Below, one piece after another: positions 55,456 to 63,835 of a DNA stretch of 64,000 nucleotides; the stretch's first letter is position 1; each line of letters begins with the position of its first letter. The notes under the pieces are model-generated. The model was not told the origin of the DNA and made no database searches. It worked only from the letters and a program-made list of their open reading frames with translations. Source of the stretch: an uncultured beta proteobacterium (GTDB lineage: Bacteria; Pseudomonadota; Gammaproteobacteria; Burkholderiales; Burkholderiaceae_C). A program made the position numbers and the translations under genes. The stretch covers positions 17,880-81,879 of the forward strand of contig CAIRAW010000028.1 of the NCBI GenBank assembly GCA_903876735.1. Reading direction: 5' to 3'.

Positions 55456-56415
55456 ATGCTGTCACGTACCGCCGATCACCTGTTCTGGATGTCGCGCTAT
55501 ACCGAGCGCGCCGAGAACACCGCCCGCATGCTCGATGTCAACTACCAGACCTCCCTGTTGCCGCAGTCCGACGCTGTGGCACGCGTTGGATGGCAGGGGC
55601 TGCTGAGCATCAGCGAACTGCTGTCAACCTACCAGGCGGCGCATGGTGAAATCCAGGCGCGCAATGTGCTGGACTTCATGGTCAAGGACGAGAGCAATCC
55701 GTCCTCCATCCTGTCCTGCCTGGGCGCGGCGCGCGAAAACGCACGGGCCGTGCGCGGCACGCTCACGACCGAAGTCTGGGAAACGCAGAACCAGACCTGG
55801 ATCGAGGTCAAGCGCATGGTCAAAAGCGGCGAGTTTGAACGCGACCCGGCGCAATTTTTTGAATGGGTCAAGTTCCGCTCGCATCTCTCGCGTGGCGTGA
55901 CGGTTGGCACCATGCTGATGGACGAGGCGCTGTATTTCATGCGCATGGGGACCTTTCTGGAACGTGCCGACAACACGGCGCGCCTGGTCGACGTCAAGTT
56001 TCATGCGGTGCAGAGCGACTTTTACGGCACGGCCAGCGAGAAGGACCAGGAGTACGATTTTTACCACTGGAGCGCCATTCTGCGCAGCGTCTCGGGCTTC
56101 GAGGTCTACCGCAAGGTCTACCGCGATGTCATCAAGCCCGAGCGCGTTGCCGAATTGCTGATTCTGCGCCCCGACATGCCGCGCTCGCTGCATGCCAGCT
56201 TGAATGAGGTGGTGAGCAACCTGGCGTTGGTGGCCAACGAGCAGTCAGCTGAAACGCACCGGCGCGCGGGCAAGTTGTGCGCCGAGCTCAAATACGGTCG
56301 CATCGACGAGATCATGGCCACGGGTTTGCACGCTTACCTGACCCAGTTTCTGGACCGGGTCAATGATCTGGGCGCGCACATCAGCCGGGACTTTTTGATT
56401 CCATCGGTGGCTTAA
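55456..56415 (+). CDS. Alpha-E domain-containing protein (DUF403)
   Basis: The 319-residue all-helical protein starts MLSRTADHLFWMSRYTERAENTARMLDVNYQ and contains ARENARAVRGTLTTEVWETQNQTW, MDEALYFMRMGTFLERADNTARLVDVKFH and MPRSLHASLNEV, the repeated E-rich helices of the alpha-E family. It is the constant partner of the circularly permuted ATP-grasp protein and follows it by 17 bases with AAGGAG before the ATG. Its function is not established. The 3' end overlaps the convergent mltB by 35 bases. The transglutaminase-like protein that usually follows in this operon is absent here; the one nearby (57493) is a different, membrane type. Confidence 0.93.
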   Translation: MLSRTADHLFWMSRYTERAENTARMLDVNYQTSLLPQSDAVARVGWQGLLSISELLSTYQAAHGEIQARNVLDFMVKDESNPSSILSCLGAARENARAVRGTLTTEVWETQNQTWIEVKRMVKSGEFERDPAQFFEWVKFRSHLSRGVTVGTMLMDEALYFMRMGTFLERADNTARLVDVKFHAVQSDFYGTASEKDQEYDFYHWSAILRSVSGFEVYRKVYRDVIKPERVAELLILRPDMPRSLHASLNEVVSNLALVANEQSAETHRRAGKLCAELKYGRIDEIMATGLHAYLTQFLDRVNDLGAHISRDFLIPSVA

Positions 56416-57496
56416 GCCGATCCATCTCGGCCGCAATGGCCTGTCCGAGTTCGATCACCGCCATCGCGTAGTAGCTGCTCCAGTTGTAGCGCGTGATGAC
56501 GTAGAAGTTTTCGGTACCGGCGACATAGCTCGCTGGCGCATCACCGTTCTGCAGTTCGACCAAGGCCAGCGGACCAATGTGCCGCAGACCATCGCCGTCA
56601 AGAACGGCGCCTTTGGCTGTGAAACTGGCAACGCTGAAAGTCGGTTGGATGTCGGGTACGAGCAGCGCTTCAAGATTGAGCGTGTCTGCGGAAAAACGCA
56701 CCGGGTAATGGGTTGGCATGCCGCTTTGCCAGTTGTAGGCCTTGAAATAATTGGCGACGGAACCGATGGCATCGGCCGCGCTGTTGCGCAGGTCGACCTT
56801 GCTGTCGCCGTCAAAGTCGATGGCGAACTTGGCCCAGCTTGAGGGCATGAACTGCGCCATGCCCATGGCCCCGGCGTAACTGCCGCGCACTGTCAGCGGG
56901 TCACCGCCGGTGCGTTGCATCAGGCTCAGGAACTGCTCCAACTCGGCTTTGAAGAAGGCGGTGCGTTCGATCGCACGCGGATGGGTGGCCGGAAAGTCAA
57001 ATGCCAGCGTGGCAAGGGCGTCAATGACGCGGTAGTTACCCATCTGCTGGCCGTAGATGGTCTCAACGCCGAGGATGCCGACCACGATTTCGGGTGGGAC
57101 ACCGGTTTCGCGTTCGGCACGTTCCAGCGTGGACCGGTTGTCCTGCCAGAAGCGCACGCCGGCCTTGATGCGGATGGGTTCGATGAAGCGGCTGCGGTAA
57201 AGACGCCAGTTTTTTGGCGTTCCCACCAGGGGCGGCAGTATGGCCTTGGCGATTTGCGGTATGTAGCGCGCCTGCGCAAGGGTGGCGCGCACCCATTCGC
57301 GGTCCAGGTCGCGCCGCGCTGCGATGTCGTCAGCGGTCTGCATGGCGTCATCGCGCTTGGCATAAGCCGGCCCCGGCGGAACGGCCTGTTGCACGGCATG
57401 CGGTCTTTTCTTGGCGCGCTTACCCGCCTGTGCTGGCGTGGCCAGGGCCAGGGCAGGCAGCAGTAGCAGCGCAAACAGGAGTGGCCTGGATTTCAA
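56381..57496 (-). CDS. mltB: Membrane-bound lytic murein transglycosylase B family protein
   Basis: Cleaves peptidoglycan glycan strands to 1,6-anhydro ends. The 371-residue product starts with a signal peptide (KSRPLLFALLLLPALALATPAQA; no lipobox Cys, so probably soluble periplasmic) and has the MltB/RlpA-type catalytic region VPPEIVVGILGVETIYGQQMGNYRVIDALATLAFD (catalytic Glu in VETIYG), SYAGAMGMAQFMPSSWAKFAIDFDGD and NYFKAYNWQSGMP. There is no ATG in a sensible place: the frame runs open to 57916 with Arg-rich nonsense. I therefore use TTG 57496, whose TTGA overlaps the tgpA stop. It completes a chain of four overlapping genes. Confidence 0.88.
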   Translation of the reverse strand: MKSRPLLFALLLLPALALATPAQAGKRAKKRPHAVQQAVPPGPAYAKRDDAMQTADDIAARRDLDREWVRATLAQARYIPQIAKAILPPLVGTPKNWRLYRSRFIEPIRIKAGVRFWQDNRSTLERAERETGVPPEIVVGILGVETIYGQQMGNYRVIDALATLAFDFPATHPRAIERTAFFKAELEQFLSLMQRTGGDPLTVRGSYAGAMGMAQFMPSSWAKFAIDFDGDSKVDLRNSAADAIGSVANYFKAYNWQSGMPTHYPVRFSADTLNLEALLVPDIQPTFSVASFTAKGAVLDGDGLRHIGPLALVELQNGDAPASYVAGTENFYVITRYNWSSYYAMAVIELGQAIAAEMDRLKPPMESKSPG

Positions 57497-59514
57497 TTGG
57501 GTCGGATGCCTGGTTGGAGTCGTTTGAGTTCTTGTTGCAGTGTAGCCAGGCTGGCGGTTTGCTGGTGCTCTGGCGCGTAGCGCTGCGCCTCCAGCCTTAG
57601 CAACCAGTCCCGCAGCGCGGCCACCTTGGGGTCGTTCGTGTCGCGCTGCGCTGCCAGTTGCGTGGCCATGGCGCGCGGCGTGCTGTTGGGGACCAGCGTT
57701 ATGCCGGCCTCGCGCAGGACCCGGCCGGCGCCTGCGAGCAGGCGCAGCCAGGGGGCTTGGCGGCTGCGCTCCCAGCGCGTCCAGGCCGCGCCCACGAGGC
57801 TCGACAGCACCACGATGCCGATCAGCAAGTAGCTCAGGTCTTCCCAACTGGGGGACGCAAAGCCGATGCTTCGCAGCAGATCTAACTGGCGGGTCTGGGT
57901 GTAATTGAGCACCCACTGGTTCCAGCCGTTGTTGGTGGCGTCCCAGAGCGCGCGCAGGCGCAGCGTCAGGTCCGGGCTCAGGGTGCCGAGCAGGGCGCCA
58001 GCCAGGGCACTGCGGGGTGCTGGCAGGCGCTGCAAGGCGCCAACGCGCCCGGGCGCGACGGCAGCCGTGGGGTCGACCCGGACCCAGCCGCGCCCCGCCA
58101 GCCAGACCTCGGTCCAGGCGTGGGCGTCACTCTGGCGCACCACGAAGTAGCCGTCCATGGCGTTGCGCTCACCGCCCTGGTAGCCGGTGACGACACGCGC
58201 CGGAACGCCCGCTGCGCGCATAAGGATCACGAAGCCTGCGGCGAAGTGCTCGCAAAAGCCCTGCTTGCGGTCAAACCAGAATTCGTCGGCGCTGTGTTCA
58301 CCAAAGAGGCCAGGCTCCAGGGTGTAGCGGTAGCCGCCGCTGCGCAGACGTTCGAGAACGGTCGCGACCAGCGCCGCGCCGTCGCCCTGCTTGTCGCGCG
58401 CCTCACGCTGCAACTGCTGACCCAGTTGCACGGTGCGCGGGTTGAAGCCCGAGGGCAGGTCCAGGTAATCCTGCAGCCCCGGCACCGCTTGTTGCGGACC
58501 GTGACGGAAATCCGGATAGCTCTGTGCCCGGTAACGCAACAGGCTAGTCACGGGCTGCTCGGCCAGCCACTGCAACTCGGTGGTCTGGCGCGCAGCCAGG
58601 CCTGCAAGCTCGGGCTGTTCCGGTGTGGCGTCGAGCACCAGCAGCCAGGGCTGGCTGTTGGGCTCAAGTGTCACCTGGTAGTTGAGTGGCGCACCCAGCA
58701 CCTGCAACTCGGACGTCAGACGCAGTCGGGTCGGCAGACGCGAGCGCAAGGTGCGCCACTCGCGGCCGTCAAATGTGGACAGTACCGGTCCGCGCCAGTA
58801 CAGGCTCGACGCGTCCGGTGCGGCGCCGTCAAAGCGGATGCGCAGGGCAATGCTGTCGTCGAGCGCGAGCCGCGCAATATTTCCCACCTGCATCGTGGCG
58901 GACAGGCCGCTGCGCGCGCTCATGGCGTCCGAGGGGAGGCCCCACAAGGGCGCCAGGCGCGGAAACAACAGGAACAGCACGAGCATGATCGGCAGCCCGA
59001 GCAAGGCCATCCAGGCAGCGGTGCGGGCCGGTTGCAGCAAGGGCGGTTTGCCGACCGGCATGTGGGCGTTGACGAGTGCCGTCAGCAGGCCCAGCAAGGC
59101 CAATAGCATCGCGGCCGCTGTCAGCAGCGATTGCGAGTTGAAAAAATTGGTCAGCAAGGTGAAAAAACTTAAAAAGAAAACGACGAAGGCATCGCGTCTG
59201 GCGTGCAACTCCAGCGTCTTCAAGGCCAGCAGCAGAACGATCAGCGTGACGCCAGCCTCACGCCCGAGCAGGGTCTTGTGCGTGTAGAGCGTGGCGGCGA
59301 CGGTGAGCAGCAGCAAACCCAGCAGCCACCAGCGCGAAGGCAGAGCCCGCGCCGTGAACGCAAGCCAAGCGCGCCACAGCATCAGGCTTGCGGCCAGCAG
59401 GCTGCACCAAAGTGGCAGATGGTTGACCTGTGGCAGCACGACCCAGGCCATCACCAGCAGCAGGAACAGCGTGTCGCGGCTGTCGCGTGGCAGTTGGTGC
59501 AGCCTGGTCAGCAT
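57493..59514 (-). CDS. tgpA: TgpA-type membrane transglutaminase-like protein (DUF3488)
   Basis: The 673-residue protein has about six N-terminal helices (residues 10-185), a periplasmic transglutaminase-like domain and one further helix near 560-580 (YLLIGIVVLSSLVGAAW). The cysteine-protease-like triad is visible: Cys in KQGFCEHFAAGFVILMRAAG near 421, His in SDAHAWTEVWLAG near 466 and Asp in VRVDPTAAVAPGR near 481. Pseudomonas TgpA with the same topology is essential. It follows the MoxR-like and DUF58 genes, the usual order. The ATG at 59514 overlaps the DUF58 stop by seven bases. The target of the periplasmic enzyme is unknown. Confidence 0.93.
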   Translation of the reverse strand: MLTRLHQLPRDSRDTLFLLLVMAWVVLPQVNHLPLWCSLLAASLMLWRAWLAFTARALPSRWWLLGLLLLTVAATLYTHKTLLGREAGVTLIVLLLALKTLELHARRDAFVVFFLSFFTLLTNFFNSQSLLTAAAMLLALLGLLTALVNAHMPVGKPPLLQPARTAAWMALLGLPIMLVLFLLFPRLAPLWGLPSDAMSARSGLSATMQVGNIARLALDDSIALRIRFDGAAPDASSLYWRGPVLSTFDGREWRTLRSRLPTRLRLTSELQVLGAPLNYQVTLEPNSQPWLLVLDATPEQPELAGLAARQTTELQWLAEQPVTSLLRYRAQSYPDFRHGPQQAVPGLQDYLDLPSGFNPRTVQLGQQLQREARDKQGDGAALVATVLERLRSGGYRYTLEPGLFGEHSADEFWFDRKQGFCEHFAAGFVILMRAAGVPARVVTGYQGGERNAMDGYFVVRQSDAHAWTEVWLAGRGWVRVDPTAAVAPGRVGALQRLPAPRSALAGALLGTLSPDLTLRLRALWDATNNGWNQWVLNYTQTRQLDLLRSIGFASPSWEDLSYLLIGIVVLSSLVGAAWTRWERSRQAPWLRLLAGAGRVLREAGITLVPNSTPRAMATQLAAQRDTNDPKVAALRDWLLRLEAQRYAPEHQQTASLATLQQELKRLQPGIRPN

Positions 59515-60461
59515 AAGGCCAGCGCCTCCAGGCAGCGTCGCTTGTGCGCCTGACCGCGTCCGGGCTTGATCTCCAGACCGGGCAGGCGCAAGCCGTAATC
59601 CAGTCCCTGCTGCTCAGCCTGCAGCACCCAGGCGCACAGGCGCGAGACTTGCTGTTCGGGTTCGGCCGCACCGCAATGCCGGTTGTCCAGCCAGAGTTCG
59701 CTGTGCTGCAGTTGCTGCGCGTCACGGCTCACGAGTTCGTCGGCTTTGGCCACTTTTTTCCAGACGATGAGTTTCAGCGGATCGCCGCGGCGGTAGGCGC
59801 GCACGCCGTCGTAGTCGCCACGGCTGGCAGCCTGCAGCGTGGTGGCGCCATCAGCGCGGGGTTCACCGCTGGGCAGTGGTGGCGCTCCCGATTCGGGCGC
59901 CGGGTAGACCAGCACCTGCGCGGCCGGTCGCCAGACTGTCCAGACGCGAAAGGTCCCCAGCGGAAAACGCGTTTCTGCCGTGATCGTCGGCACACGTTGC
60001 AGGCCCCGGTGTTTGAGCGCGAAAGCAATCTGCAGCGTGCTGCTGCCCAGCGCCGGCACATCAGTCCAGGCCCATTGCGCTGCCCCCATGAAGGCGATGC
60101 CAATGCCATGCCGTACCGTGCGACGCCCGCTTTGAAGCGAGACCCCGATCTGGGCGCTGGCGCCTGCGAACTGGGGCTCGGGTGGCATCAGACTCAGGCT
60201 CAGACCGCGCAGCGTGCCATGACCGACGTGCATGCCGACGATGGCACTGCCGGCCAGCAGAAAGGTCAGCAGGTAGCCCAGATTCAGCTGGTAATTGATC
60301 GAGGTGAGCAGCAGAAGCAGGAGCGTGGCTGCGAGCATGAAGCCGGGGCCGGTCGGCAGGATATAGACATTGCGCTGGGTCAGACTGATGCTGTCGGACA
60401 GTGGCAATCGGCCTTCAAGCCACCTCCTGAACAGGCCTGGGAGTCCGCCCGTGTTTGTCAT
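59508..60461 (-). CDS. DUF58 membrane protein
   Basis: The 317-residue protein has two N-terminal helices (about residues 35-85; GPGFMLAATLLLLLLTSINY, LNLGYLLTFLLAGSAIVGM) and the DUF58 core with SRGDYDGVRAYRRGDPLKLIVWKKVAKADELVSRD near 220. DUF58 proteins often contain a degenerate VWA-like fold and work with MoxR ATPases. ATG 60461 overlaps the MoxR-like gene stop as ATGA. With MoxR and TgpA it forms a common module of unknown exact role, linked to envelope or stress functions. Confidence 0.92.
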   Translation of the reverse strand: MTNTGGLPGLFRRWLEGRLPLSDSISLTQRNVYILPTGPGFMLAATLLLLLLTSINYQLNLGYLLTFLLAGSAIVGMHVGHGTLRGLSLSLMPPEPQFAGASAQIGVSLQSGRRTVRHGIGIAFMGAAQWAWTDVPALGSSTLQIAFALKHRGLQRVPTITAETRFPLGTFRVWTVWRPAAQVLVYPAPESGAPPLPSGEPRADGATTLQAASRGDYDGVRAYRRGDPLKLIVWKKVAKADELVSRDAQQLQHSELWLDNRHCGAAEPEQQVSRLCAWVLQAEQQGLDYGLRLPGLEIKPGRGQAHKRRCLEALALC

Positions 60462-61378
60462 GGCAGCGGCACGGCATCGATCATGGCCCGTACCTGTTCC
60501 ACCGCGCCGCGCCCGGCTTCGCTGAGTGGAATCAGGCGGTGGGCCGTGGTTTGCGGCAGGATCGCCTGCACATCGTCGGGCGCCACGTAGTCGCGCCCGC
60601 ACAGCAGGGCTTGCGCCTTGGCGGCGCGCAGCACAGCCATGCCGGCGCGCGGACTCAGGCCCATCACGAACCACTGACCGGAGCGCGTGGCACTGATCAA
60701 GTCCTGCACGTAGTCGAGCAGCGGTGGGGCGGCGTGGATGGCTATGACTTTTTGCTGGAGTTCGGCAAGTTCGGCCGCGCTGAGCAGGCTTGGCAGTGCC
60801 TCCACCATCTCGCGCCGGTCTTGCCCGGCCAGCAACTCGCGTTCAGCGGCGCGGTCCGGGTAGCCCAGCGAGATACGCATCAGGAAGCGGTCCATCTGGG
60901 ATTCCGGCAGCGCATAGGTGCCGATCTGGTCATGCGGGTTTTGCGTCGCGATGACAAAGAAGGGCTCGGGCAGGGCGCGCGTTTCACCGTCCACGCTCAC
61001 CTGTCGCTCCTCCATTGCTTCGAGCAGGGCGCTTTGTGCCTTCGGACTGGCGCGATTGATCTCGTCGGCCAACAGAACCTGCGTGAACAAGGGTCCGGGA
61101 TGGAAAACGAAGGCCTCCTTGCTGCGCTCATAGATGGCAACGCCGGTCAGGTCGCTGGGCATCAGATCGGCCGTGAACTGCACGCGTGAAAACTGCAGCC
61201 CGAAGGTGCGGGCCAGCGCGTGCGCCAGGGTCGTCTTGCCAACTCCGGGCACATCTTCGATCAAAAGGTGACCGGCAGCGAGCAGGCAGGCCACACAATC
61301 GTGCGTCTGTGCGGGTTTGCCAACGAGCACCGTGTTAAGCTGATCCACCAGTGATTTAAGTTTTTGTTGCGCATTCAT
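60458..61378 (-). CDS. MoxR-family AAA+ ATPase
   Basis: A 306-residue MoxR ATPase. Walker A is GVGKTTLAHALA near 46, followed by FSRVQFTADLMPSDLTGVAIYE, Walker B LLADEINRASPKAQSALLEAMEERQVSVDG near 104, and sensor 1 VIATQNPHDQIGTYALPESQMDRFL. The C-terminal lid has SPRAGMAVLRAAKAQALLCGRDYVAPDDV. MoxR proteins act as chaperones that mature or activate partners with VWA-like domains, here the DUF58 protein encoded next. The start lies 41 bases from the divergent deacetylase-like gene. Confidence 0.94.
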   Translation of the reverse strand: MNAQQKLKSLVDQLNTVLVGKPAQTHDCVACLLAAGHLLIEDVPGVGKTTLAHALARTFGLQFSRVQFTADLMPSDLTGVAIYERSKEAFVFHPGPLFTQVLLADEINRASPKAQSALLEAMEERQVSVDGETRALPEPFFVIATQNPHDQIGTYALPESQMDRFLMRISLGYPDRAAERELLAGQDRREMVEALPSLLSAAELAELQQKVIAIHAAPPLLDYVQDLISATRSGQWFVMGLSPRAGMAVLRAAKAQALLCGRDYVAPDDVQAILPQTTAHRLIPLSEAGRGAVEQVRAMIDAVPLP

Positions 61379-61419
61379 GGCGTGACCTTACCAAAAATAC
61401 TCTAAGAGGGGCGAACACT

Positions 61420-62373
61420 GTGACAATGACCGGATACTTTACCCACAGCGATTGCTGGAAACATGAAATGGGGCCAGGACACCCCGAATGCCCGGAGCGG
61501 CTCGACGCGATCGAAGACCGTATCCTGATTTCGGGGCTCGATGTGGCGCTGGACCGGCGTGAAGCGCCGCTGGCCTCGCTGGTAGACATCGAATTGGCGC
61601 ATGGCCGACTGCACGTGGCGTCAATGCGCGGTCTGAGCGACGGACTGCGCGAGGAAATCGAGGCCGGTGGCCCAACCCACGCCCAGCTTGACCCCGATAC
61701 TTCCATCAATGTTCACACCTGGGATGCTGCTCTGCGCTCGGCTGGGGCCGCTATGGCGGCGACTGATGCCGTGATCGCGGGCGAAATGCAGACCGCTTTT
61801 TGCTCGGTTCGTCCGCCCGGCCACCACGCCTGCCGCGACAAGGCGATGGGCTTTTGTTTTTTCAACAATGTGGCGATTGCCGCCAAGTACGCGCTCGAGC
61901 GCCACGGCCTGCGCCGCGTGGCGATTGTGGACTTCGATGTGCACCACGGCAACGGTACCGAGGACATCGTGGCGGGTGACCAGCGCATCCTGATGGTGAG
62001 CTTTTTCCAGCACCCGTTTTACCCGCTGGACTGGCCGCATTCGGGCGCTTCCAATCTGGTTAACCTGCCGGTGCCGGCCTACACCAAGGGCATGGACGTG
62101 CGCGAACTGATCGAAAGCGCCTGGATTCCGCGAATGGAGGCGTTTGAACCCGAGATGATCTTCATCAGCGCCGGCTTTGATGCCCACCGCGAAGACGACA
62201 TGGGCCAGATGGGGCTGGTCGAACAGGACTATGCCTGGATCACGCACCGCATCAAGGATGTGGCCAGGCGCCACAGCAAGGGGCGCATCGTGTCCTGCCT
62301 AGAAGGCGGCTATGCCCTGAGTGCCCTGGGTCGCAGCGTGGAGGCGCACATCCGGGTTCTGGCCGATGTCTGA
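61420..62373 (+). CDS. Histone deacetylase-family (acetylpolyamine/acetoin-type) hydrolase
   Basis: A zinc-dependent deacetylase-fold protein of 317 residues. Motifs are GPGHPECPERLDAIEDR near 22, RPPGHHACRDKAMGFCFFNNVAIAAKYA (charge-relay His pair near 131), VAIVDFDVHHGNGTEDI (metal Asp/His near 172-174) and ISAGFDAHREDDMG (second metal Asp), with an active-site Tyr in CLEGGYAL-type LEGGYALSALG. Bacterial members deacetylate polyamines or small acetylated molecules. GTG 61420 has AGAGGG at a good distance; ATG 61426 is an alternative. It overlaps the mechanosensitive channel gene by eight bases. Confidence 0.94.
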   Translation: MTMTGYFTHSDCWKHEMGPGHPECPERLDAIEDRILISGLDVALDRREAPLASLVDIELAHGRLHVASMRGLSDGLREEIEAGGPTHAQLDPDTSINVHTWDAALRSAGAAMAATDAVIAGEMQTAFCSVRPPGHHACRDKAMGFCFFNNVAIAAKYALERHGLRRVAIVDFDVHHGNGTEDIVAGDQRILMVSFFQHPFYPLDWPHSGASNLVNLPVPAYTKGMDVRELIESAWIPRMEAFEPEMIFISAGFDAHREDDMGQMGLVEQDYAWITHRIKDVARRHSKGRIVSCLEGGYALSALGRSVEAHIRVLADV

Positions 62374-63631
62374 TCCGCAGATCACTGATCTGGAGAGCTG
62401 GATTGCGGCGCTGGCGAAGCCAGGTGCCCTTAAGGAGTTGGCGGCGCTGGCCCTGTGTGTCACTTTGGCCTGGGCCCTGGCCGCCCTTGCGGGGCGCGCC
62501 AGGGTGTCGCGCGACAAGCACTCCATCCTGTTTGGCCGGAATATTTTGGACGGAGTCCTGTTTCCGATCGTGCTGCTGTCGCTGGCTTATGTGGCCCGGG
62601 CTCTGCTGCTGCGATCCATGCCACTGGCGGTTTTCAAGATCGCGATTCCGGTTCTGATTGCCCTGCTGGTGATTCGGTTCGCCGTCAAGGTCTTGCGGGC
62701 CGCATTCCAGCAGACGCCCCTGGTGCGCCTGCTCGAGAGGAGTATTTCCTGGATCGCCTGGCTCGCCATGGTGCTGTGGGTCAGCGGCCTGCTACCTGTG
62801 ATCCTGGAGGAACTCGACCAGATTACCTGGAAGATCGGCGGCGCCAGCATGTCGGTGCGCACGCTGATCGAGGGCACCCTGACGGCGGGCGTGGTGCTGA
62901 TCGTCAGCTTGTGGATTTCTTCCGGTATTGAGGAGCGCCTGCTGCGCTCGGCCACCGGGGGTGAACTCTCCCTGCGCAAGGCCTTGAGCAATGCAACGCG
63001 TGCCCTGCTGATGTTTGTCGGTTTGCTGGTGGCCTTGTCGGCAGTTGGTATCAACCTGTCTGCGCTATCGGTTCTGGGCGGCGCCATCGGGGTTGGCGTT
63101 GGTTTCGGTCTGCAGAAGCTCGCCGCCAATTACGTCAGTGGCTTTGTCATACTGGCCGAGCGCAGCATGCGCATTGGCGACAACGTGCGGGTTGACGGCT
63201 TCGAAGGCTGCATCACACAGATCAACGCACGCTACACCGTGATCCGCTCGCTGGCGGGACGAGAATCGATTGTGCCAAACGAGATGCTGATTACCAGCCG
63301 GGTCGAAAATCTTTCCCTGGCAGATGCGCGGGTCTGGCAATTTACCCTGGTCTCGGTTGCCTATGACAGCGATGTCGCACTGGTGATGCAGTTGCTGAAA
63401 CAGTCGGCCTTGAACCAAGCCCGCGTCCTGCGTGACCCTGAGCCCTCAGTCTCATTGTCATTGTTTGGTGCCGACGGGCTGGAGTTCACTGTGGGTTACT
63501 GGATCGCCGATCCTGAAAACGGCAGTCTCAATCTGAAGTCACTGATCAATCTGGATATTCTTCGCGCTCTGCGCGAAAACGGGATCGAGATTCCCTATCC
63601 GCAGCGGGTTCTGCACACGCGTGCGCACTAA
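62366..63631 (+). CDS. MscS-family mechanosensitive ion channel
   Basis: The 421-residue protein has about five or six membrane helices and the MscS core: LSALSVLGGAIGVGVGFGLQKLAANYVSGFVILAERSMRIGDNVRVDG near 235-275 (pore-lining helix and beta domain), then INARYTVIRSLAGRESIVPNEMLI and a C-terminal alpha-beta vestibule domain. N-terminal helices beyond the three of E. coli MscS mark it as a medium-size member. Such channels open on membrane tension and release solutes in hypo-osmotic shock. ATG 62366 overlaps the preceding stop by eight bases. Confidence 0.92.
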   Translation: MSDPQITDLESWIAALAKPGALKELAALALCVTLAWALAALAGRARVSRDKHSILFGRNILDGVLFPIVLLSLAYVARALLLRSMPLAVFKIAIPVLIALLVIRFAVKVLRAAFQQTPLVRLLERSISWIAWLAMVLWVSGLLPVILEELDQITWKIGGASMSVRTLIEGTLTAGVVLIVSLWISSGIEERLLRSATGGELSLRKALSNATRALLMFVGLLVALSAVGINLSALSVLGGAIGVGVGFGLQKLAANYVSGFVILAERSMRIGDNVRVDGFEGCITQINARYTVIRSLAGRESIVPNEMLITSRVENLSLADARVWQFTLVSVAYDSDVALVMQLLKQSALNQARVLRDPEPSVSLSLFGADGLEFTVGYWIADPENGSLNLKSLINLDILRALRENGIEIPYPQRVLHTRAH

Positions 63632-63666
63632 GCACTTGCGTTCGACGGAACTGTTTTTCATGTCGC

Positions 63667-63693
63667 TATAATTTCAAAAAAGCACGGTCGTTC
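63667..63693 (+). promoter_or_regulatory. Promoter -10 with ACGNNCGT operator upstream of etfB
   Basis: A perfect TATAAT (63667-63672) is followed after nine A-rich bases by GCACGGTCGTTC (63682-63693), whose core ACGGTCGT is the reverse complement of ACGACCGT at 32253-32260. The spacing between -10 and operator is the same in both promoters. No good -35 is present at 17 bases. The sequence fits a TetR-type repressor site over the start of transcription. Confidence 0.6.
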
Positions 63694-63765
63694 TTTTTCT
63701 TATTGTTTGTGGGTTCTTGACTTGGCGCATCCTGTCTTACGGTCGAGTCCGCATAGAATTGAAAG

Positions 63766-63781
63766 TTGACGTGCACGTCAA
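63766..63781. promoter_or_regulatory. Perfect 16-bp palindrome in the etfB leader
   Basis: TTGACGTGCACGTCAA is a perfect inverted repeat 54 bases before the etfB ATG. A possible -10 box TAGAAT (63754-63759) lies six bases before it, so it may be an operator of a second promoter. The pattern recalls sites of MerR/LiuR-type regulators of acyl-CoA metabolism as I remember them; that assignment is tentative. Confidence 0.5.
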
Positions 63782-63835
63782 TCGAGATGACGTTTGCCCA
63801 TCACCAAATTTCCTCAACTATCTGGAGTTACATCA

